Positions 26,305 through 36,287 of a stretch of 64,000 bases of DNA are shown here, one piece after another (position 1 is the first letter of the stretch; each line of letters starts with the position of its first letter). The stretch spans positions 124,001 to 188,000 of the forward strand of contig NZ_JARHUI010000006.1 in NCBI RefSeq assembly GCF_029222925.1, in the 5' to 3' direction. Below the pieces are notes generated by a model. It ran no database searches. It saw only the letters and a program-made list of their open reading frames with translations, and was not told the origin of the DNA. A program made the position numbers and the translations under genes. The DNA comes from Algoriphagus sp. CAU 1675. Lineage in GTDB: Bacteria; Bacteroidota; Bacteroidia; Cytophagales; Cyclobacteriaceae.

Positions 26305-28638
26305 ATGAAACGAATTAAGTTAAATGGGGCTGTTGCCTTGGGAATCCTGGTGCTTTTCGCCTGCAATAGCAATGAAATCACTGAGCAATCCTTAGGCACA
26401 GATATTAAATTGATCCAGCAGACCCAGGGTCCTACTTTGGGATATTCCCTGAAATCCGGGGTTTCCGTTTTGAAGAAGGCTGGATTTGCTTTCAAAGACC
26501 TCAATAAAAATGGGGAGTTGGATCCTTATGAGGATTGGCGGCTTCCGGTGGAGGAAAGAGCCAAGGATTTGGCGTCCAAAATGACCCAAGAGCAAATCGC
26601 AGGACTTATGCTCTATAGCCAGCATCAGGCTATTCCTGCCAATCCTGCAGGATTTGGAGCCGGAACCTATGGAGGTAAACCCATTCACGAAAGCGGTATG
26701 CCTACTTCCAGTCTTTCCGATCAGCAAATGAAGTTTTTGGAAGAAGACAACCTGCGTCATGTCCTGATCACCAGTGTGGAAAGCCCCAAGGTTGCCGCCG
26801 AATGGAACAACCAGGTTCAGGCTTTTGTGGAAGGACTTGGAATGGGGATTCCCGCCAATAATAGTTCTGATCCCCGTCACGGTCCGGTGGCCAGTACAGA
26901 ATACAATGCCGGAGCAGGAGGGAAGATTTCCATGTGGCCAGAGTCTTTGGGCTTGGCGGCAACTTTTGATCCCAAGTTGGTTCAGCGCTTTGGTGAAGTT
27001 GCCTCTGAAGAATATAGGGCTCTTGGTATTGCTACAGCTCTTTCTCCCCAGATCGATTTGGGAACCGAACCCCGATGGAACAGAATCAAAGGGACTTTTG
27101 GAGAGGATTCCAGACTCAGTGCAGATATGGCCAGAGCCTATGTGGATGGCTTCCAGACTTCCTTTGGAGCCAGTGAGATTTCCTCAGGCTGGGGATATCA
27201 CAGCGTCAATGCCATGGTGAAGCACTGGCCGAGTGGAGGTCCTGAGGAAGGAGGAAGAGACGGGCATTTCGCCTATGGGAAATTCGCGGTTTATCCCGGA
27301 AATAATTTTGCAGAGCATTTGATTCCATTTACAGAAGGTGCTTTTAAACTTTCGGGACCTACACAAAAAGCAACAGCGGTCATGCCTTATTATACGATCT
27401 CTTTTGGTCAGGATAAAAATGGAGAGTTAGTGGCCAATGGATATTCTAAATACCTGATCACGGACTTGTTGAGAGGGGAGTATGGCTATGACGGAGTGGT
27501 TTGTACCGATTGGTTGGTGACTGGGGATGAAGGTCCTGGTCCTGAGGTTTTTGCTGGAAAGCCTTGGGGAATGGAGGAGCAGAGCATTGCCGAGAGACAT
27601 TTCAAAGTGTTGATGGCAGGTGGAGATCAGTTTGGAGGGAATAATGATAAAATCCCGGTTTTGGAGGCTTTTGCTATGATGGAAAAGGAAATGGGAGTTG
27701 AGGCTACCCGAGCCCGAATCGAAAAATCAGCGGTTCGTCTGTTGCGGAATATTTTCTCGGTAGGCTTGTTTGAAAATCCATATCTGGACCCTGAGCTTTC
27801 CCAAGCTAAAGTGGGGAACCCGGATTTTATGGAAGAAGGGTATCAGGCTCAGCTGAAGTCTGTGGTCTTGCTGAAAAATGAAGATCAGGTCCTGCCCATT
27901 CGGGAAAAGAAGAAGGTTTTTATTCCTCAAAAGTACATTCCTTCTACTGTCAATTGGTGGGGGATCCGCTCTGAAGCTTCTTGGGTGGATCCAGTGAATC
28001 TTGCCATCGCCTCAAATTATTTTGAACTGGTCCAGAATCCCGAAGAGGCAGAACTGGCTTTGGTTTTTGTCAATAGTCCCGAATCAGGAACTGGGTATGA
28101 TCCTGCAGACAGGGAAGCCGGGGGAAATGGCTATGTTCCGATTTCCTTGCAGTATCAACCTTACAAGGCGGTTTTAGCCAGGGATTCAAGTATTGCTGCC
28201 GGGGATCCGGTGGTGGCTCCTGAGGTGTTGAATCGATCTTACAAAAACAAATCTGTCCAAACCGAAAATGAGCAGGACCTGAAAACCATCCTCGAAACCA
28301 AAAGTAAAATGAAGGACAAGCCAGTGATCGTTGTGGTCAAAGCCGCAACCCCCATGGTCTTTGCCGAATTCGAATCCGAGGTTCAGGGGATCTTGTTCCA
28401 TTTTGGAGTCCAGGACCAGGTGGTATTCGATTTGTTGAGCGGGAAAAATGAACCTTCAGCTTTGCTTCCTGTGCAACTTCCGGCAGATATGGCCACGGTG
28501 GAGACCCAATTGGAAGACGTTCCTCATGACATGGAGGTTCATGTGGACAAAGCCGGAAATGCCTATGATTTTGCCTTTGGGCTCAACTGGTCTGGGGTAA
28601 TTAACGATGAGCGGGTGAAAACCTATAAACACAAGTAA
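26305..28638 (+). CDS. Glycoside hydrolase family 3 lipoprotein
   Basis: The 777-residue product begins with a lipoprotein signal (LVLFAC, Cys20). A short region, KDLNKNGELDPYEDWRLPVEERA, shows a dockerin/EF-like DxNxDGxxDxYED pattern typical of Bacteroidota GH3 proteins. The TIM barrel contains PQIDLGTEPRW and VCTDW, whose Asp is the expected nucleophile; the C-terminal sandwich domain ends with FAFGLNWS. It would release beta-linked sugars (glucose or xylose type) in the periplasm; specificity unknown. It ends in a strong bidirectional terminator. Confidence 0.88.
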   Translation: MKRIKLNGAVALGILVLFACNSNEITEQSLGTDIKLIQQTQGPTLGYSLKSGVSVLKKAGFAFKDLNKNGELDPYEDWRLPVEERAKDLASKMTQEQIAGLMLYSQHQAIPANPAGFGAGTYGGKPIHESGMPTSSLSDQQMKFLEEDNLRHVLITSVESPKVAAEWNNQVQAFVEGLGMGIPANNSSDPRHGPVASTEYNAGAGGKISMWPESLGLAATFDPKLVQRFGEVASEEYRALGIATALSPQIDLGTEPRWNRIKGTFGEDSRLSADMARAYVDGFQTSFGASEISSGWGYHSVNAMVKHWPSGGPEEGGRDGHFAYGKFAVYPGNNFAEHLIPFTEGAFKLSGPTQKATAVMPYYTISFGQDKNGELVANGYSKYLITDLLRGEYGYDGVVCTDWLVTGDEGPGPEVFAGKPWGMEEQSIAERHFKVLMAGGDQFGGNNDKIPVLEAFAMMEKEMGVEATRARIEKSAVRLLRNIFSVGLFENPYLDPELSQAKVGNPDFMEEGYQAQLKSVVLLKNEDQVLPIREKKKVFIPQKYIPSTVNWWGIRSEASWVDPVNLAIASNYFELVQNPEEAELALVFVNSPESGTGYDPADREAGGNGYVPISLQYQPYKAVLARDSSIAAGDPVVAPEVLNRSYKNKSVQTENEQDLKTILETKSKMKDKPVIVVVKAATPMVFAEFESEVQGILFHFGVQDQVVFDLLSGKNEPSALLPVQLPADMATVETQLEDVPHDMEVHVDKAGNAYDFAFGLNWSGVINDERVKTYKHK

Positions 28639-28683
28639 GGCAAAGCATATGCTCAGTTAGGAAGTGATTCAAGGTGTTAAAAC

Positions 28684-28720
28684 ACAAAGAAAGGGGGCTT
28701 TTCTAGGCCCCCTTTCTTTG
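28684..28720. terminator. Bidirectional terminator between GH3 gene and galK
   Basis: CAAAGAAAGGGGGC and GCCCCCTTTCTTTG are perfect 14-base arms around a nine-base loop, with A and T runs on both sides. It serves both convergent genes. Confidence 0.9.
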
Positions 28721-28721
28721 T

Positions 28722-29867
28722 TTAGACTATTCTGGCTCCCTGTCCGATTTTGACAGGGATGAATTCGGGCTGAATGTCGAATTCATTCTCGTAGGCCTCT
28801 CCAAGGATATCCTGGAAATGATTGATTTCTGAATTTTTGACCAAGTTGATGGTGCAGCCTCCAAAACCTCCTCCCATCATTCTTGATCCCAGAACTCCGG
28901 GGATCTTCCAGGAAGTTTCCGCCAGAAAATCCAATTCTTTACAGCTCACTTCAAAGTCCTCGCTAAGGCTTTGATGGGATTCCTTCAGCAGAGTCCCGAA
29001 CTCTTCCAGCCTTCCGGATTTCAGGCTTTCGGCAGCACGATGTGTCCTGTCATCCTCTGTGATGACATGTTTGGCCTTTGGAAAAAGTTCTGCAGAAAGA
29101 AGTTGGCTTACTTTTTCCAGTTGGGAAACAGGGATATCTCTCAGTGTTTTGATTTCAGGAAATTCAGAAAGAAGGATACGAACACTTTCTTCACAAGCGG
29201 CTCTACGCTGGTTGTAGGCGGAATCGGCCAGGGAATGTTTCACCTTGGAGTTGACCAGAATCAGGGAATAATCACCAAAATCCGCTTCGATTTCTTCATG
29301 GGTATTGGTTCGGCAGTCCAAGAGCAATGCTTTCCCCTTTACTCCAAAAGCCGATGCATAGGGGTCCATAATTCCGCAATTAACTCCCGCATAGAGGTGC
29401 TCGGATTTTTGGGAATAAAGGGCAATGGATTTTTTGGAAAGAGACAAGTCAAACAATTCGGAAAGAGCTGTCCCTATGGCTACTGACAAGGCAGCTGATG
29501 AGGAGAGGCCCGCGCCTACGGGAATATTTCCTCCAATTACCATATCAAAGGACTGGAATTCGTACCCGGCCTGCTTTAATTGAGCCAAAAAGCCCATCAC
29601 ATAATTTGCCCAGTGTCCTTTTTTTGGTGAAAAAGCGGTGGGGTCAAAACTGAATTCCTCCTGGAAATCCAGCGAATACAAGCGGCATTTCCCAAGTTGG
29701 TTTTTTTGGATGGCTACCCAAATTCCCTGCTCTACAGCTGCCGGAAATACAAAACCTTCCTGATAATCCGTATGCTCTCCGATGAGATTGATTCTACCGG
29801 GAGCAAAAGACAAAATAGGTCTTTGTTCGAACAAATCGAAAAAGGCCTTTTCAACAAGGGCTTTCAA
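28722..29867 (-). CDS. galK: Galactokinase
   Basis: The 381-residue GHMP kinase has motif 1 PGRINLIGEHTDYQEG (near 22-37), motif 2 VGAGLSSSAALSVA (near 117), the catalytic Asp in CGIMDPYASAFG, and motif 3 MGGGFGGCTI near the C-terminus. These distinguish galactokinase from other GHMP kinases (the GEHTDY signature). It phosphorylates galactose to galactose-1-phosphate, the first Leloir step. galT, galE and galM are not in the window. Its start is 1 bp after the stop of the lacI-type gene, so they share a transcript. Confidence 0.95.
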   Translation of the reverse strand: MKALVEKAFFDLFEQRPILSFAPGRINLIGEHTDYQEGFVFPAAVEQGIWVAIQKNQLGKCRLYSLDFQEEFSFDPTAFSPKKGHWANYVMGFLAQLKQAGYEFQSFDMVIGGNIPVGAGLSSSAALSVAIGTALSELFDLSLSKKSIALYSQKSEHLYAGVNCGIMDPYASAFGVKGKALLLDCRTNTHEEIEADFGDYSLILVNSKVKHSLADSAYNQRRAACEESVRILLSEFPEIKTLRDIPVSQLEKVSQLLSAELFPKAKHVITEDDRTHRAAESLKSGRLEEFGTLLKESHQSLSEDFEVSCKELDFLAETSWKIPGVLGSRMMGGGFGGCTINLVKNSEINHFQDILGEAYENEFDIQPEFIPVKIGQGARIV

Positions 29868-29868
29868 T

Positions 29869-30894
29869 TCAATGCTTTTTTTGGGTGGATTTTCTAGGGA
29901 CCAGTGTAGTTTCCAAGACTATGGATATTGGGTCGTCTGAGGCTAGGCCTTCCAGTTGGTCCAGTAAGTGGCTTACTGCCAATCTTCCCATTTCGTACCC
30001 TGGTTGGGAAACGGTGGTCAGTGGAGGCTCCACAACTGCTGCAGTTGGATTATCAGTGAACCCTGCAAGGCAAATTTCTTCAGGAACCTTCACCCCAATG
30101 CTTTTCCAGTAGGTCAAAACATCTACTGCCACCGGATCAATCATACAAAAAACGCCGTCAGGTCTGGGCTTCATTTCGGCGATTTCTTTGGCCACTTTTC
30201 TGTTGCCTTCCAAGGTAAGATCAGTGACCTTGATAATGGACTCCTCTTCAGTAATCCCGTACTCATCCAGGGCTTTTAGGTAGCCTTCCTTTCGTTTTTT
30301 ACTGATATAAAGATCTTCCGGGCCGGATACATAAGCGATTCTTCTACATCCTTGCTCCAACATATGATGGGTGACCTGATAGGCTCCTCCGGCATCGTTG
30401 AAAGTGATTTTGGAGACAGGAATATCTTCCTGTACCCTGTCAAAAAGAACAAAGGGTATCTCCCGGTTGTATAGATCGAAGAGGTGCTCGAAATGATTGG
30501 TTTCCCGGCTAAGGGAAATCAAAAGGGCGTCCACTTGGCTGGCTACCAAAGTTCTAATATTTGCGATTTCCTGGTCTATGAACTCATTGGACTGGCATAT
30601 CATCACATTGTAGCCCCGTTTGGTAGCAAAATCCTGGATTCCACTGATACAGGATGCGAAAAAATGGGAAGTGATTTCCGGAACGATTACGCCCAATGTC
30701 TTGGTGCGGCTGATCCGGAGACTTTGTGCCAGCAGATTGGGTTGGTAATTCATCTCCTTGGCCATTTCGACGATTTTGCGCTTCGTCTCAGGATGGAGCT
30801 CTGGAGAATCCTTCAATGCCCGGGAAATCGTGGAAACTGAAACTCCCAGTTTCTTGGCGATCTCCTTCATGGTAACCTGATGCCCTTTTTTCAT
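29869..30894 (-). CDS. LacI family transcriptional regulator
   Basis: The 341-residue protein has an N-terminal HTH and hinge (TMKEIAKKLGVSVSTISRAL, then KRKIVEMAKEMNYQPN) and a periplasmic-binding-protein-like effector domain (GVIVPEITSHFFA, then RPDGVFCMIDPVAVDVL). It is encoded directly upstream of galK with a 1-bp gap. A role as local regulator of galK responding to galactose or a galactoside is inferred from this arrangement. No clear operator was identified upstream. Confidence 0.9.
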   Translation of the reverse strand: MKKGHQVTMKEIAKKLGVSVSTISRALKDSPELHPETKRKIVEMAKEMNYQPNLLAQSLRISRTKTLGVIVPEITSHFFASCISGIQDFATKRGYNVMICQSNEFIDQEIANIRTLVASQVDALLISLSRETNHFEHLFDLYNREIPFVLFDRVQEDIPVSKITFNDAGGAYQVTHHMLEQGCRRIAYVSGPEDLYISKKRKEGYLKALDEYGITEEESIIKVTDLTLEGNRKVAKEIAEMKPRPDGVFCMIDPVAVDVLTYWKSIGVKVPEEICLAGFTDNPTAAVVEPPLTTVSQPGYEMGRLAVSHLLDQLEGLASDDPISIVLETTLVPRKSTQKKH

Positions 30895-30984
30895 GCGTAA
30901 TTTGATTTACAGCTAAGGTAGAATCTCCCATCTTGCCAACTTCCCTGTTCCATACAGCTCGGATGGAAAATCGAGTTTGTTTTG

Positions 30985-31962
30985 CTATTCCTGGTAAACT
31001 GTAAATAAAACAGTTTCTCCAACAGCTTGCAAGGACCGACGGTCAATCACGTCCATATTGTCCTGATGGGTGTGGTGATAGTGCCCAAAACCATAGTCCG
31101 GGGAAAACTCAATGATGTCAATCATAGGAATGCCGGCATTAGCGTTGACGAAAACATGATCATCCAGGATTTCAGGGGAGTTTCTGTTGACGAAAAAGGA
31201 GTTGTGCCCCAGTTGGGCGGCATGATCCCAGACTTTTTTGACAATGCCTGAGGCATATTGTCTGGAATAACCTTCTTTGAAAAACTGGGCTCCTTTGGCT
31301 CCTACCAGATCCACCAAGATGCCATAATAAGCGGAGTAATTGGGGACGTGTTTGTTTTTGGACCAATATTGTGAGCCTAGGCACCACCAGATTTGGGAGT
31401 TGTCCCGGATTCGGGCTGTCTCAGGTTCCCCGTCATCTTCCCCGTCAAAAAGGATGATATCAATACCTACATCAGGTTTGAGACCTTGAGTTCCGACCAC
31501 TCTTGCGATTTCCATCAATACCCCTACTCCTGAAGCACCGTCATTGGCACCATCTATGGGTTCATCCAAACGCTCGGTATCTTTATCGGCAATCCTGCGG
31601 GTGTCCCAATGGGCGGCCAATAAGATTCGCTTGCTCGCTTGTGGATTGTAAGAGGCGATAATATTGCTGAGATCCCAAGTTAGTTTGTCATAGGTTTTAG
31701 CTTGGAAATCCTGGGTCTGCACAGCCCAACCATATTTCTCCAATGTCTGAAGAATCCAGTTCTTGGTATTGGAATGACTTGTTGTTCCCGGTACCCTAGG
31801 TCCGAAGTCCACTTGTTTCTGAACAAATGAATAAGCAGAATCTGCATTGAAAGCCGGATAGGGCTTGATCACTACCTCAGGAACTTTGTTTTCTGTGGTT
31901 TTTTCAGAGGAACAGGCCAAACCAACTAGGAGAATCCCCAGAAGCCAAAATCTATTCTTCAT
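30985..31962 (-). CDS. M28 family metallopeptidase / glutaminyl cyclase-like lipoprotein
   Basis: ATG 31962 (not the in-frame TTG four codons upstream) gives a lipoprotein signal with Cys17 (VGLACSS). The 325-residue product has zinc-site motifs of M28: [24 protein letters not shown] and FDGEDDGE. The layout and [11 protein letters not shown] resemble the glutaminyl-peptide cyclotransferase branch of M28, seen widely in Bacteroidota. Either aminopeptidase or N-terminal pyroglutamate formation is possible. Its start overlaps the end of cysS by 11 bp, so the two are co-transcribed. Confidence 0.85.
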   Translation of the reverse strand: MKNRFWLLGILLVGLACSSEKTTENKVPEVVIKPYPAFNADSAYSFVQKQVDFGPRVPGTTSHSNTKNWILQTLEKYGWAVQTQDFQAKTYDKLTWDLSNIIASYNPQASKRILLAAHWDTRRIADKDTERLDEPIDGANDGASGVGVLMEIARVVGTQGLKPDVGIDIILFDGEDDGEPETARIRDNSQIWWCLGSQYWSKNKHVPNYSAYYGILVDLVGAKGAQFFKEGYSRQYASGIVKKVWDHAAQLGHNSFFVNRNSPEILDDHVFVNANAGIPMIDIIEFSPDYGFGHYHHTHQDNMDVIDRRSLQAVGETVLFTVYQE

Positions 31963-33442
31963 ATGCCCAGTCAATTTTGTCTTTCATGTCTTTAACCACA
32001 AAGCCCATGTCCTTCAGTCCGGCACGGATTTCATCTACTTTGGCATAATCCCGGGCTGTTTTGGCTTCAGAATAAAGTTTTAGCAACAAGTCCAACATGG
32101 AGTTTTGAACCTCACTTTTTTCCTCAATCAGTCCCAGGATATCTTCCACAAAGGTGATGAAAGTGCCTTTTAGCCTGTCAAACACTTCCTTGCCCAGGAT
32201 TGCCGACTGGAGTTGTCCGGTGAAAATGGAATTGATTTTTTTCAATAGGTTAAATAGGTGGCCAATGGCTTGGGCAGTATTGAAATCGTCATCCATGGCC
32301 CGGTAGGCATTGCTGATGAGTTGTTCGATCTGCTTGACCTGACTTTCATCCTGAGCTACATCAGCATGCTGGTATTCCAGCATTTTTGCTATTCGAAGCC
32401 CATTGATCATTTTCTTGTATCCTTTCTGGGCGGCTTTGAGTGCCTCATTGGAAAAATCCAAAGTAGACCGGTAGTGGGCCGTCAACATGAAATAGCGAAT
32501 GGTCATCGGACTGTAGGCTTGTTCCAGCAAGGGGTGATTCCCCGTGAAGAGTTCCTGAAGGGTAATGAAATTCCCCAAAGACTTACCCATCTTCTGCCCG
32601 TTGATGGTGATCATGTTATTGTGCATCCAATACTTGGCCGGATCCCGGTGATTGCAGGCATTGCCTTGGGCAATTTCACATTCGTGGTGTGGAAACATCA
32701 GGTCCATCCCACCACCGTGGATGTCAAATTGGGTTCCCAAATATTTGGAACTCATGGCTGTACACTCCAAGTGCCATCCAGGAAAGCCTATTCCCCAAGG
32801 GGAATCCCATTTCATCAAGTGCTCGGGAGCAGCGTTTTTCCAAAGGGCAAAATCTACCGCATTGCGCTTTTCTCCCTGGCCGTCCAGATCACGGCTTCCG
32901 CTCATCAACTCATCCAACACACGGCCGGAAAGTTTTCCATAGCGGTAGGTCTTGTTGTATTTCAATACATCAAAATAAACCGAGCCATTGACTTCATAGG
33001 CAAGGCCTTCATTCAAAATGGCCTCTACCAGGGCAATCTGCTCGGGAATATGTCCGGTTGCCCGGGGTTCAATGCTGGGCTTCCAGGTATTGAGCAGCTG
33101 CATGTCCCTGTGGTAGGTGTCCGTATATTGCTGGGCAACTTCCATAGGTTCGAGCTGCTCGAGCTTGGCTTTTTTGGCAATCTTGTCTTCCCCCTCATCG
33201 GCATCCCCGGTCAGGTGACCCACATCGGTGATGTTGCGGACATAACGCACCCTGTATCCCAAATGGCTTAGATAGCGATTGACAGTATCAAAAGTGACCG
33301 CTGGTCTTCCGTGGCCCAAATGTGCATCTCCGTAAACAGTGGGGCCACAGACATACATGCCCACAAAGGGAGGGTTGAGGGGTTGGAAATCTTCCTTTTG
33401 ACGGGAAAGGGTATTGTATAGTTTGAGTTGATGAGACTTCAT
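31952..33442 (-). CDS. cysS: Cysteine-tRNA ligase
   Basis: The start is taken at ATG 33442 because cysteinyl-tRNA synthetases begin with a short [11 protein letters not shown] segment. The 496-residue product has the zinc-binding Cys in MYVCGPTVY, the HIGH-type HLGHG, the HHECE zinc motif and the KMSKS-type KMGKSLGN, then the DALR anticodon domain. It charges tRNA-Cys in the cytoplasm. Length is typical for the bacterial type. The M28 peptidase gene overlaps its 3' end. Confidence 0.96.
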   Translation of the reverse strand: MKSHQLKLYNTLSRQKEDFQPLNPPFVGMYVCGPTVYGDAHLGHGRPAVTFDTVNRYLSHLGYRVRYVRNITDVGHLTGDADEGEDKIAKKAKLEQLEPMEVAQQYTDTYHRDMQLLNTWKPSIEPRATGHIPEQIALVEAILNEGLAYEVNGSVYFDVLKYNKTYRYGKLSGRVLDELMSGSRDLDGQGEKRNAVDFALWKNAAPEHLMKWDSPWGIGFPGWHLECTAMSSKYLGTQFDIHGGGMDLMFPHHECEIAQGNACNHRDPAKYWMHNNMITINGQKMGKSLGNFITLQELFTGNHPLLEQAYSPMTIRYFMLTAHYRSTLDFSNEALKAAQKGYKKMINGLRIAKMLEYQHADVAQDESQVKQIEQLISNAYRAMDDDFNTAQAIGHLFNLLKKINSIFTGQLQSAILGKEVFDRLKGTFITFVEDILGLIEEKSEVQNSMLDLLLKLYSEAKTARDYAKVDEIRAGLKDMGFVVKDMKDKIDWAYEE

Positions 33443-33561
33443 AGGACTGCAAAAGTACAAAATACAAAACTAGGAATTCAGAGTATAGGTTTCGAATTCG
33501 CTTGCAAAATAGGGGATTCAGGCCGGTAAATGAAAGGAAATAAGAGGTATAGGGTTTTTAA

Positions 33562-33598
33562 CAAAAAGGCCTCCCGAATATGCTTTCGGGAGGCCTTG
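33562..33598 (-). terminator. Intrinsic terminator after purH
   Basis: On the minus strand AAGGCCTCCCGAA and TTCGGGAGGCCTT form a 13-pair stem with a short loop, followed by TTTTGTT. It lies about 40 bp after the purH stop. Confidence 0.88.
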
Positions 33599-33638
33599 TC
33601 TATTACAACTTACCCTTTCTTGAGGCGGGGCTTTTTTA

Positions 33639-35165
33639 TCAATGCTTAAAGTGTCTTACTCCAGTCATGACCATGGACATCCCGTGGGCATCACAATAGT
33701 CAATGCTGTCCTGATCTTTGATAGATCCTCCAGGCTGGACAACCGCCGTGATTCCTTCTTGGTCTGCGATTTCCACACAATCCGGGAATGGGAAGAAAGC
33801 ATCAGATGCCATCACGGCGCCTTTTAGATCAAATCCAAATTCTTTGGCCTTGATGATCGCCTGCTTCAATGCATCCACTCGGGAAGTCTGTCCCACTCCG
33901 GAAGCGAATAACTGGGAGTCATTGCTCAATACGATGGTATTGGACTTGGTATGCTTACATACTTTGGCAGCAAATACCAAAGCATCCAATTCTTTCTCGC
34001 TTGGAGCAACTTTGGTCACCACTTTGAAATCGGCTTTGTTTTCGGTCGCCAAATCCTTGTCCTGTTCGATGATTCCGTTCAGCAAAGTCTTGATCTGCTT
34101 GGTGCCAGGAAGTGCCATTTTCTGACGAAGCAAGATTCTGTTTTTCTTGCCTTTCAAAAGAGCCAAAGCATCCTCGGTGAAATCAGGAGCGATTAATACT
34201 TCGAAGAATAGCGAATGCATTTCTTCGGCAGCTGCCAAATCCACAGTTTTGTTGGTCACTAAAACTCCTCCAAATGCAGAAACGGTATCTGCCGCAAATG
34301 CTTTTTGGTAAGCTTCCTGTACAGTTTCAGCCGTGGCGCATCCGCAGGCATTGGTGTGCTTCAGGATGGCAAAAGCAGTCTGGTCAGGGAATTCTGCAAT
34401 CAGGTTGACTGCTGCATCGATGTCCACCAGGTTGTTGTAGGAAAGTTCCTTGCCATTCAATTGGTCGAAAAGGTCTTCCAGTTTACCATAGAAATGAGCC
34501 GCTTGATGGGGGTTTTCTCCGTAACGAAGAGCCTTGGAATGGCTTTCGGAAACCTTCAGTGCCGGAATGTTTTCTGCGCGGTTGAAGTAATTGAAAATAT
34601 GGGTGTCGTAATTGGAAGATACTTGGAATGCCTGCGCGGCAAAGTATCTGCGGTCTTCCATAGTGGTGCCGCCGTCCTGCTCGGAAAGCTTGGCCTCCAA
34701 CTCCCCGTACTGGGCTTTGGAAGCGATGATGATCACATCCTTGAAGTTTTTAGCCGCTGCACGAATCAGGGAGATGCCGCCTATATCGATTTTCTCGATG
34801 ATGTCAGCCTCAGAAGCTCCAGAGGCAACAGTTTCTTCAAATGGGTACAAATCTACGATTACCAGGTCAATGGCCGGGATATCGTATTCGGCAGCCTGAG
34901 CCACATCTCCTTCATTTTCTCTTCTATACAGGATTCCGCCGAAGATTTTTGGGTGAAGGGTTTTTACCCTTCCTCCGAAAATGGAAGGATAGCTGGTCAG
35001 TTCCTCTACGGGAATTACTTCAGCTCCTTGTTCTTCGATGAATTTTTGGGTGCCGCCCGTGGAGTAGATTTTTACTCCGTGTTTTTTCAATAGGGCGATG
35101 ATTGGTTCAAGATTGTCCTTGTAGTAAACAGAAATTAGGGCAGACTGGATTTTTTTTACGGCCAT
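33639..35165 (-). CDS. purH: Bifunctional AICAR formyltransferase / IMP cyclohydrolase
   Basis: The start is placed at ATG 35165: the frame runs further upstream, but PurH proteins begin MAVKKIQSALISVYYKDNLE-like. The 508-residue product has an N-terminal MGS-fold cyclohydrolase (STGGTQKFIEEQG, GGRVKTLHPKIFGGIL) and a C-terminal transformylase with the catalytic Lys-His pair in ILKHTNACGCA. It performs the last two steps of IMP synthesis. A -7 element lies on the minus strand at 35201-35208. It is monocistronic. Confidence 0.96.
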   Translation of the reverse strand: MAVKKIQSALISVYYKDNLEPIIALLKKHGVKIYSTGGTQKFIEEQGAEVIPVEELTSYPSIFGGRVKTLHPKIFGGILYRRENEGDVAQAAEYDIPAIDLVIVDLYPFEETVASGASEADIIEKIDIGGISLIRAAAKNFKDVIIIASKAQYGELEAKLSEQDGGTTMEDRRYFAAQAFQVSSNYDTHIFNYFNRAENIPALKVSESHSKALRYGENPHQAAHFYGKLEDLFDQLNGKELSYNNLVDIDAAVNLIAEFPDQTAFAILKHTNACGCATAETVQEAYQKAFAADTVSAFGGVLVTNKTVDLAAAEEMHSLFFEVLIAPDFTEDALALLKGKKNRILLRQKMALPGTKQIKTLLNGIIEQDKDLATENKADFKVVTKVAPSEKELDALVFAAKVCKHTKSNTIVLSNDSQLFASGVGQTSRVDALKQAIIKAKEFGFDLKGAVMASDAFFPFPDCVEIADQEGITAVVQPGGSIKDQDSIDYCDAHGMSMVMTGVRHFKH

Positions 35166-35200
35166 TTTTAAATGGTTTGAGATGAAATCTTTGGAAGCTG

Positions 35201-35208
35201 CAAAGGTA
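35201..35208 (-). promoter_or_regulatory. purH -7 promoter element
   Basis: On the minus strand TACCTTTG matches TAnnTTTG 36 bp before the purH start. No perfect TTTG is seen at -33. No purine riboswitch-like structure was recognised. Confidence 0.5.
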
Positions 35209-35403
35209 AGAAAAAAGCCTGGAAGGCTGAGTGTTTGGGCTTTGGGATTTTCGGGATTCCGAAACTGTTCCAAACAAGAAAAAATATGGACTTAGGGATT
35301 GGGCCCTTATATGATTTAAAAAGGTGGATAAATAAAGCCATTGGGACAGGAGTTTTTATTTAAATCTATCTCCCAACGATTTTAGTTTTTGGACCAAATC
35401 AGT

Positions 35404-36237
35404 TCAACTTCCTCCGATTTTCAATGAAGTCATCGTCAGTGAACCTGCAACGGCTTTGTCGTTGAACAAGTTTACAGCTTCATTTTTGTCCTGCAATGCC
35501 AATGCATATAGCAGAGGCAAATAATGCTCTGGAGTTGGAATGGCTAAGTCAAAGGCTTTTCCTCGGGACCGAAAATTGATCAACTGCTGATGGTCGCCAT
35601 CCAGGATGAATTTTTTCATTTTCTCATTGGCTTCAATCGCCCAGTCAAAACCATAATCAGGCCTGTTCAATTTGTCCCAAGCCAACATTCTCAGGTTGTG
35701 AACCATGTTGCCACTTCCTACAATCAGCACGCCTTTTTCCCGAAGTGATTTTATTTCCCTGGCTAATTCATAGTGAAATTGGGGAGTTTGGTAGTAGTCC
35801 AAGCTCATTTCAATCACGGGGATATCCGCTTTCGGGTACAAATGTTTGATCACACTCCATGCGCCGTGATCAAGCCCCCATTTATCGTCTAAGCCAACTT
35901 CTGTTTTTTGGATCAGAGATTGGGTTTCTTTAGCCAGGTCAGGACTTCCCGGTGCCGGATATTGCACTTCAAATAATTCTCTTGGAAACCCGCCAAAGTC
36001 GTGAATGGTGGGTGGGTTTTGCATAGCCGTTACATAGGTGCCTCTGGTTTCCCAGTGGGCAGAAATGCATAAAATGGCATTGGGAGTGGGGATTTCCTTT
36101 GCCACATTCCTGAATCCTGCCACAAATTCATTTTCCTCAATAGCATTCATAGGGCTTCCATGACCCAAAAACAACACAGGCATCTTTTCCGTGTTGCCCA
36201 AATTTTCAGTCAGTTTATTTAGCGCATTCAGTTTCAT
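35404..36237 (-). CDS. ygiD: 4,5-DOPA-extradiol-type dioxygenase (YgiD family)
   Basis: ATG 36237 gives a 277-residue protein. It has the LigB-like zinc or iron site: His in FLGHGSPMNA, SAHWE, the pair in DHGAWSVIKHLYP and His in GSGNMVHNL. These are the family's conserved positions. E. coli YgiD is a zinc-dependent DOPA 4,5-dioxygenase. It is the last gene of a run SDR, pirin, pirin, ygiD under an AraC-type regulator, a set that suggests handling of catechols, quinones or flavonoid-like aromatics. Confidence 0.88.
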   Translation of the reverse strand: MKLNALNKLTENLGNTEKMPVLFLGHGSPMNAIEENEFVAGFRNVAKEIPTPNAILCISAHWETRGTYVTAMQNPPTIHDFGGFPRELFEVQYPAPGSPDLAKETQSLIQKTEVGLDDKWGLDHGAWSVIKHLYPKADIPVIEMSLDYYQTPQFHYELAREIKSLREKGVLIVGSGNMVHNLRMLAWDKLNRPDYGFDWAIEANEKMKKFILDGDHQQLINFRSRGKAFDLAIPTPEHYLPLLYALALQDKNEAVNLFNDKAVAGSLTMTSLKIGGS

Positions 36238-36287
36238 GGTTGTTGAGTATAAGTAACCCAAAATATTCGATGCTTAGTTTTTAGTTC

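Noticed and set aside
32258..33271. 337-codon open frame on the plus strand
   Set aside because: Lies fully antisense to cysS, which has all class I synthetase motifs; a shadow of its codon pattern.
34305..35093. 262-codon open frame on the plus strand
   Set aside because: Antisense to purH, which is unmistakable; no family features in the frame.
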